DNA of 64,000 nt from Candidatus Dormiibacterota bacterium (GTDB lineage Bacteria > Chloroflexota > Dormibacteria > Dormibacterales > Dormibacteraceae): NCBI GenBank assembly GCA_003169845.1, contig PNAG01000011.1:1-64000 (forward strand), in the 5' to 3' direction. Below the pieces are notes generated by a model. The model was not told the origin of the DNA. It searched no databases and saw only the letters and a program-made list of their open reading frames with translations. Positions 59,432 through 64,000 of the stretch are shown here, one piece after another; position 1 is the stretch's first letter, and every line of letters begins with the position of its first letter. A program made the position numbers and the translations under genes.

Positions 59432-60178
59432 GTGCCGAACGATAACTTCCGCCGAGAGCTGGGTCATGTGTTCGACGAGATGGCCGGGTCGCCCAGCGCC
59501 GGGCTGCCGGATCGTGTGCGGTCGTCGCTCACCGTTCCCCCGGAGCGAAGAGGACCCTTCTGGATCGCCGGAATTGCCGCGGCGTTGATCGCCACCATCG
59601 TGGTCGGCCTGCTGGTGGTGGCGAACCTCAACCGCCACCCCACCAGCGTGGTGCCGGTGAGCCAGCCAAGCCCGAGTGCGAGCCCGAGTGCAAGCGGGAC
59701 CCCAAGCCCGAGCACCTCGCCCACCCCGGCTTCGAACCTGCCCCCGTTCACCTGCTCGTCGTCCGCCCAACACTTCGACTTTGCGCAGGTCCCGCCCCTT
59801 GCTCTCGTCGCTACGGTCCGGCCCGGCACCCATACCGGATACGACCGGCTGACGATCGAGTTCAAGACGGGCCACCCGACGGACATCGGGCTCACTGAAC
59901 AGGGCAGCGCGACCTTTACTCAATCACCCAAAGGCTCGCCAGTCACGCTGGCCGGCAGTGCAGGCATCCTGTTGACCATCCAGGGCGCCGACGAGCACAC
60001 CGCCTACGTCGGATTCTTCGACTTCCAGACCGGCTACCCGGTACTCCTCGAGGCAAGTCAGGTGCAGGACTTCGAGGGCACGGTGCAGTGGGGCCTTGGC
60101 CTTTCGAAGTCGGCTTGCTACCGCGCCTTCTTCCTCACCAATCCAACGCGCCTGGTCATCGACATCCAGACGCACTAG
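59432..60178 (+). CDS. Membrane-anchored partner of the ECF sigma factor, AMIN-like exterior
   Basis: A 248-residue protein. A cytoplasmic start (NDNFRRELGHVFDEMAG) of about 40 residues precedes one helix (WIAGIAAALIATIVVGLLVV), a Pro/Ser linker (SPSASPSASGTPSP), and a beta-rich exterior. The exterior resembles AMIN-like domains: RPGTHTGYDRLTIEF near the start and NPTRLVIDIQTH at the end. The layout mirrors the protein at 36103, so it is a candidate anti-sigma factor without a zinc motif. GTG start at 59432. Confidence 0.7.
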   Translation: MPNDNFRRELGHVFDEMAGSPSAGLPDRVRSSLTVPPERRGPFWIAGIAAALIATIVVGLLVVANLNRHPTSVVPVSQPSPSASPSASGTPSPSTSPTPASNLPPFTCSSSAQHFDFAQVPPLALVATVRPGTHTGYDRLTIEFKTGHPTDIGLTEQGSATFTQSPKGSPVTLAGSAGILLTIQGADEHTAYVGFFDFQTGYPVLLEASQVQDFEGTVQWGLGLSKSACYRAFFLTNPTRLVIDIQTH

Positions 60179-61641
60179 TGCTTGTGCAGCAGAGATAGAC
60201 CGTAGCCGGTGGCGACCTGGTCATATCCCGCAGCCTCGACGGAGGCCACCTGTGCGTCGAAAACGCCAAGGCTGTAGTTCGTGCCCTCGTAGTCGAGGAC
60301 GACCCACTCCGCGTCCTGAACGCCTTCGAACCCGTAGTCGTAGATGAAGCGACGCTCCGAAAGGTGGCTTGGGAATCCATTCTCGGCCGACACCCGCGCG
60401 CCGGGGGCGATCTGCGCCAGCTTCGGAACGAAGGCGGCATAACGCGGTTGCGTGGTGTAAAGAGCGGGGTCGAACTTGCGCGAGAACGGCATGTCGCCGA
60501 AAGCCCAGCTGAAGAAGAGCGAGCTCACGATCACCGCCGCCATCACGGGCCGTTGGGCTGGCCGGTGCAGTCGCGCCAGGGCGAGGATTGCGGTGCCGAA
60601 GATCAGCGGGATGAGGGGAGCTGAGTACTGCGAGGTGAACGAGTACTGCGGCTCGTAGTTGGAGAGCAGCAGGTAGCCCAGGGTTGGCAGCAGCACGAGG
60701 GACGCCCACCCGGCCAGTGCGCTGAGGCCCAACACCGGCCCGAAGATGGCGAGCAGGAAATAAATCTTTTTGGGCTGGAGCAAAGCCTTCGCGATGCGGA
60801 CCGGGTTGGTCACCAGCGTCTTGAGGATTCCGCTGGGGCTGCCCCCGACGTCCGCGTAGCGGATCCCGATGTACGGATACGAGCGGCCGCTCGCAAAGAA
60901 CGGGATCGCCACCTGGATGATCGCCGCGAAGGCAAGCAGGCTTCCGAGCAGGACACCAATGCCGAGCTTCCAGTCGCGCTTGCCCAGCAGCACGAAGAGA
61001 CCGAAGCCGGCGCCGATCAGCGCCATCTCCTCTTTGACGAGGAATGTGAGCAGCAGGCTGATCAGAAACCAACCTCGCCGGCCCCGCTCCAGGAAATAGA
61101 GGGCGAACCCAAGCGGCGCCACCGAAAGGACGACCTCGTGAAAGTCATAGAGATTGATGAAGGCGAGCGGCACGAACAGGAAGTAAGCGAGCACCCACGA
61201 GGCCGCGTACCCGTCGGGCAGCTTCAACTTTGCGAGCAGATAGACCGGCCAGGCGCCCAGCGCAAGCACCAGGGTCTGGATCACGAGCAGCGTTTCGGGG
61301 TGGGGATAGGCGAAGTAGAACGGCATGAGGAGCAGGAAGATGGGCGAAAAGTGATCTCCAAGCAGGGAGTGGGGGAGGGGGAGCGCCTGGCTCATGGTCG
61401 ATTCGAAAGGACGTCCCTGGGTGGTGTTCCAGAAGACCTGGTTGAACAGGCCGAGGTCGAACCCAAAGGAGTGGTAGGACTCGTGGCGGAGCACGGACAG
61501 GGTGATGTAGATGAGCGCGTAGGCTGCCCCGAGGCCGAGCGCGATCAGACCCTGGTAGCGCAACCAAACCGCGGCCAGCCGCTTCACCGTGGGTAGATTT
61601 TGATCGGGTCGGAAGCGGCGGTCCAACCTGCGTGACAACAT
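60175..61641 (-). CDS. DUF2079 membrane protein
   Basis: A 488-residue polytopic protein, about ten helices. The family hallmark SFGFDLGLFNQVFWNTTQG, then LPLPHSLLGDHFSPIFLLLMPFY (His/Asp in GDHFSP) and INLYDFHEVVLSVAPLGFAL fit DUF2079, a relative of GT-C glycosyltransferases. The C-terminal exterior (from about 405) has SAENGFPSHLSERRFIYDY. Substrate unknown. Its stop overlaps the convergent AMIN-like gene by four bases. Confidence 0.82.
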   Translation of the reverse strand: MLSRRLDRRFRPDQNLPTVKRLAAVWLRYQGLIALGLGAAYALIYITLSVLRHESYHSFGFDLGLFNQVFWNTTQGRPFESTMSQALPLPHSLLGDHFSPIFLLLMPFYFAYPHPETLLVIQTLVLALGAWPVYLLAKLKLPDGYAASWVLAYFLFVPLAFINLYDFHEVVLSVAPLGFALYFLERGRRGWFLISLLLTFLVKEEMALIGAGFGLFVLLGKRDWKLGIGVLLGSLLAFAAIIQVAIPFFASGRSYPYIGIRYADVGGSPSGILKTLVTNPVRIAKALLQPKKIYFLLAIFGPVLGLSALAGWASLVLLPTLGYLLLSNYEPQYSFTSQYSAPLIPLIFGTAILALARLHRPAQRPVMAAVIVSSLFFSWAFGDMPFSRKFDPALYTTQPRYAAFVPKLAQIAPGARVSAENGFPSHLSERRFIYDYGFEGVQDAEWVVLDYEGTNYSLGVFDAQVASVEAAGYDQVATGYGLSLLHKH

Positions 61642-61650
61642 CGTTGTGAC

Positions 61651-61665
61651 GCGGTAGGCTACCGC
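61651..61665. promoter_or_regulatory. Perfect inverted repeat in the divergent promoter region
   Basis: GCGGTAG-G-CTACCGC, 14 bases before the DUF2079 ATG on one side and 128 before the beta-helix gene on the other. The centre reads TAGCCT/TAGGCT, -10-like on both strands, so it may be an operator over overlapping promoters. Confidence 0.35.
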
Positions 61666-61793
61666 CTGCGGCCCAGGTGCGCGTGTGCGCGTGTCTAGCC
61701 GTGGAAGGGGGGACCTCGTCGCGACGTCGTGGCTGGGCGTCCCAATGGTTCGATGTCGGGTTTGCCCGTCAGACCGGGAGAACGAGGGGATTG

Positions 61794-64000
61794 ATGACTG
61801 TGGTGCAAGTGATCAGCAACGCCGGCCTGCGCCGGCTGTCAAAAGCGCTCGGATTCGGCGTGTTCGCAGCCGCGTGCGTCATCGTGCTCGGCCAGCATCA
61901 GGCTTTGCCGGTTGGCGCCGCCGGGCCCACCCCTGAATGTGGAACCCTGGCGAGCTCCGCCACCTGGAATGCCGCCGGAAGCCCGTATCAGATTTGCTCC
62001 TCCACCGGCGTGACGGTCCCATCTGGAATCACGGTCACCCTCGATGGGTCGGGCGGTCCGGTCCAGGTGCAGGCAGTGGGTTATCAAGGTCTGCAGGTCA
62101 CAGGCGGCACCATCACGACGGCTGGCACTTCAGCGGCCAACAACGTTATCTTCAGCGGCCCCAACACGAACCCAGGCTCGTGGGCAGGCCTGAACTTCCA
62201 GTCAGGTAGCACTGCGAATCTGAACAACGTTCGCGTCAGCTCTGGAAGCTACGGCATCAATGCCAGCAGTGCAGCAGGCGTCACCCTCGCCAACGTCACG
62301 ATCGATCACAGCCTTAACGACGGGGTTTACTCCAGCACCGGGCCGTTGACCGTCTCCATCAGCACGATTACCAACTCCGGTGGCAATGCGATCTGGCAGA
62401 ACAGCGGCTCCCTGACCGTGACCGGAACCAACATCAATACGGCGGCGACGGCTGGCATCTACTTCAGCGGGAACAGTGCGAACACCGTCAGCGTGACCAA
62501 CAACACGATCGTCGGCGTCGGCGGCTACGGCATCTACGTTTCAAATCCGGCGGCCAACCCGTCGGTGAGCAGCAACACCATCATCGACAGCGGGCTGACT
62601 GGCAACGCGGCGCCGGCCATCGACCTGCCCAACTACACGGGCGACCTGATGGGCGCGGTGGGCGGCAACCACGGCTTCGGCAACGGGATGGACGCCATCG
62701 CCTTCTCGGGCACGGTGACCACCAACCTGGTCTGGGTCTCGCCGGCCAACAGCACAGTTGACCATCCACTCGGTTATCTCGCCACCGGCACGATCAACCT
62801 GAAGTCGGGCACGACCATGACCGTGCCCCAGGGCTCGGTGGTCAAGTTCTTGAGCGGCACCCTCAACGCGGTCGGGGCCAGCATCGACGCGACCGACAGC
62901 AGCGGCGCCAACGCGCCCAAGATCTTCACCACCTTCCGCGACCCGGCCGGCCTCACCACCTGTCCGAGCGTGTTCGTGTCTTCCAGCTGCGGCACGATCA
63001 GCTATGACTGGGGTGGCATCAGCATCACCACTGACAACGTGACCTCGGTGCAAGGGAACGCCGCCTTCACCAACGCCAGCATCCGCAACAGCTACAGCGA
63101 CGCCATCTACATCAGCAGCGGCGCCACCACCAACCCGGCCCTCGTCGCCGGCTTTGGGCTGGTGCTGAACAACACCACGCTCGACCACAACAACAGCGAC
63201 GCGATCTCCGCCTCGTCCACGCCGGTCTCGGTGACCGGAGGCACCATCAGCAACACCGGGGGCAACGGCATCACCGCGAGCCAGGGCAGCCTGACTGTGA
63301 GCGGCGCCGCCATCACCAACGCGACCGGTGACGGCATCTACTTCTATGACAGCAGCACGACCAAAACGGCGATCCTGACCAACAACACTGTCAGCGGCGC
63401 CGGCAGCTACGGCATCTATGCGTACGGCGGGAAGGTCAATCCCATCGTGAGCGGCAACACGATCACCAATAGCGGGCTGACGGGCAACGCGGCGCCGGCC
63501 ATCGACCTCTCCAACTACACGGGAGACGTGGCCGGCTCGCTGGTTGGCAACCAGGGTTCTGGCAACGGGATGGACGCGCTTGTCTTCTCCGGCACGGTGA
63601 CCAACAGCTTTACCTGGCTCTCGCCGACCAACAGTGGCGCCAACCACCCTCTCGGCTACCTCGCGGGCGGCAGCATCAACCTCGTCACGGGCAAGACCAT
63701 GACCGTGCCCCAGGGCTCGGTGGTCAAGTTCTCGAGCGGCTCTTTGAACTTGAACGGGGCCATCCTCGACGCGACCGACACCAGCGGCGTCAACGCACCC
63801 AAGATCTTCACGAGCTTCCGCGACCCGGCCGGCCTCATCACCTGTCCGAGCGTCTTCGTGTCTAGTACCTGCGGCGTGCCGACCAACGACTGGGGCGGCA
63901 TCAGCATCACCCAGGACAACGTGACCTCGGCGCGAGGCAGCGCCGCCCTCACCAACGCCAGCATCCACTACACCTACAGCACCGCCATCTCGATCAGCAG
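61794..64000 (+). CDS. Large parallel-beta-helix surface protein, 5' part, cut by the window edge
   Basis: 735 codons are visible and the frame runs off the end. ATG at 61794 follows AACGAGGGG. A signal peptide occupies about residues 1-43 (LSKALGFGVFAAACVIVLG to PVGAAGP). The rest is Asn/Ser/Thr/Gly-rich beta-helix sequence with many short turns such as NNTI, SGSY and TNSG, like pectate-lyase-fold proteins. From residue 266 a long unit with NAAPAID-NYTGD, TMTVPQGSVVKF and PKIFT-FRDPAGL begins again 294 residues later. Expected to be an extracellular adhesin or enzyme; no catalytic site is recognisable. Confidence 0.8.
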   Translation, partial: MTVVQVISNAGLRRLSKALGFGVFAAACVIVLGQHQALPVGAAGPTPECGTLASSATWNAAGSPYQICSSTGVTVPSGITVTLDGSGGPVQVQAVGYQGLQVTGGTITTAGTSAANNVIFSGPNTNPGSWAGLNFQSGSTANLNNVRVSSGSYGINASSAAGVTLANVTIDHSLNDGVYSSTGPLTVSISTITNSGGNAIWQNSGSLTVTGTNINTAATAGIYFSGNSANTVSVTNNTIVGVGGYGIYVSNPAANPSVSSNTIIDSGLTGNAAPAIDLPNYTGDLMGAVGGNHGFGNGMDAIAFSGTVTTNLVWVSPANSTVDHPLGYLATGTINLKSGTTMTVPQGSVVKFLSGTLNAVGASIDATDSSGANAPKIFTTFRDPAGLTTCPSVFVSSSCGTISYDWGGISITTDNVTSVQGNAAFTNASIRNSYSDAIYISSGATTNPALVAGFGLVLNNTTLDHNNSDAISASSTPVSVTGGTISNTGGNGITASQGSLTVSGAAITNATGDGIYFYDSSTTKTAILTNNTVSGAGSYGIYAYGGKVNPIVSGNTITNSGLTGNAAPAIDLSNYTGDVAGSLVGNQGSGNGMDALVFSGTVTNSFTWLSPTNSGANHPLGYLAGGSINLVTGKTMTVPQGSVVKFSSGSLNLNGAILDATDTSGVNAPKIFTSFRDPAGLITCPSVFVSSTCGVPTNDWGGISITQDNVTSARGSAALTNASIHYTYSTAISIS
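62591..64000 (+). repeat. 882-bp tandem unit in the beta-helix gene
   Basis: The block starting at 62591 recurs at 63473, exactly 882 bp (294 residues) later. Long stretches are nearly identical, including the CGGGCTGAC-GGCAACGCGG start and the ATGACCGTGCCCCAGGGC segment (62817, 63699). The second unit is still open at the window end, so more copies may follow. Confidence 0.8.

Noticed and set aside
61680..61793. Riboswitch (c-di-GMP or c-di-AMP type) before the beta-helix gene
   Set aside because: The leader has G-rich patches and small hairpins, but the conserved segments of those classes are not there.
62541..63968. Long minus-strand reading frame of 475 codons with Val/Gly/Asp/Arg-rich repeats
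   Set aside because: It is the mirror of the beta-helix repeats; the plus strand has a start, a ribosome site, a signal peptide and beta-helix composition.
1..64000. CRISPR arrays, complete insertion sequences or prophage
   Set aside because: No regularly spaced repeats with unique spacers, no transposase or integrase reading frame, and no phage structural gene were found.

Overview
The window is a high-GC bacterial chromosome segment made mostly of core-metabolism operons, separated by short stretches of remnants, repeats and secreted-protein genes. The gene set fits a Terrabacteria-type lineage, with Chloroflexota or Dormibacterota-like soil bacteria as the best guess. It includes a B12-dependent ribonucleotide reductase, a 14-gene nuo operon, a transaldolase-glucose-6-phosphate isomerase fusion with OpcA, frequent GTG and TTG starts, and -10-like boxes a few bases before several start codons. 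This placement is an inference from gene content, not from a marker phylogeny. No prophage, complete transposon or CRISPR array is visible.

Layout. 1-791 (-): 5' part of nrdJ, with a consensus promoter and a pair of NrdR-like boxes upstream. 1112-4149: rmuC, dCMP deaminase, a Nudix hydrolase and an SDR oxidoreductase. 4170-4430: a truncated secreted-hydrolase remnant. 4457-18174 (-): the complete nuoA-N operon, containing two hairpins with covarying stems after nuoB and nuoJ. 18360-22162 (-): an ABC transporter unit with two ATPases and two permeases, followed by an OsmC-like gene. 22212-24496 (+): a methyltransferase, TrmI, a second Nudix hydrolase and a tiny Cys/Gly-tailed membrane ORF. 24539-29152 (+): malate dehydrogenase, a ChlI-ChlD fusion, a separate ChlI and a SnoaL-like protein. 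29191-30426: a lipoprotein serpin. 30487-34594: a MoxR / DUF58 / transglutaminase operon. 34707-35677: a PadR regulator with its HAAS-type membrane partner.

35678-38507 is a patchwork of gene remnants around an ECF sigma / membrane-sensor pair, bracketed by a 31-bp direct repeat. 38508-40283: an M3 oligoendopeptidase. 40394-51129 (+): a pentose-phosphate operon tkt, tal-pgi, gnd, zwf, opcA, pgl, rpe, rpiA, with mostly overlapping or closely spaced genes. It holds the oxidative branch and its return route to glucose-6-phosphate. It is followed by tRNA-Ser(GGA), which has an inverted copy of its own D-arm upstream and a second copy of its 3' end about 1.8 kb downstream.

51300-64000: an exported fibronectin-III protein, a membrane-anchored hypothetical, a VapC remnant, a membrane-fused spermidine-synthase-like protein, a CAP-domain protein with six WGG repeats, a double ABM-domain protein, a second ECF sigma / membrane-sensor pair, a DUF2079 membrane protein, and the 5' part of a large parallel-beta-helix surface protein that leaves the window.

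The genes together describe an aerobic, NADPH-producing heterotroph: complex I for respiration, the oxidative pentose-phosphate pathway for NADPH and ribose, and NrdJ plus dCMP deaminase for deoxynucleotides. A family of GC-rich palindromes (about 11 copies) lies at gene junctions, and several copies have been read through into the C-termini of RmuC, NuoI, NuoE, Pgl and Rpe.
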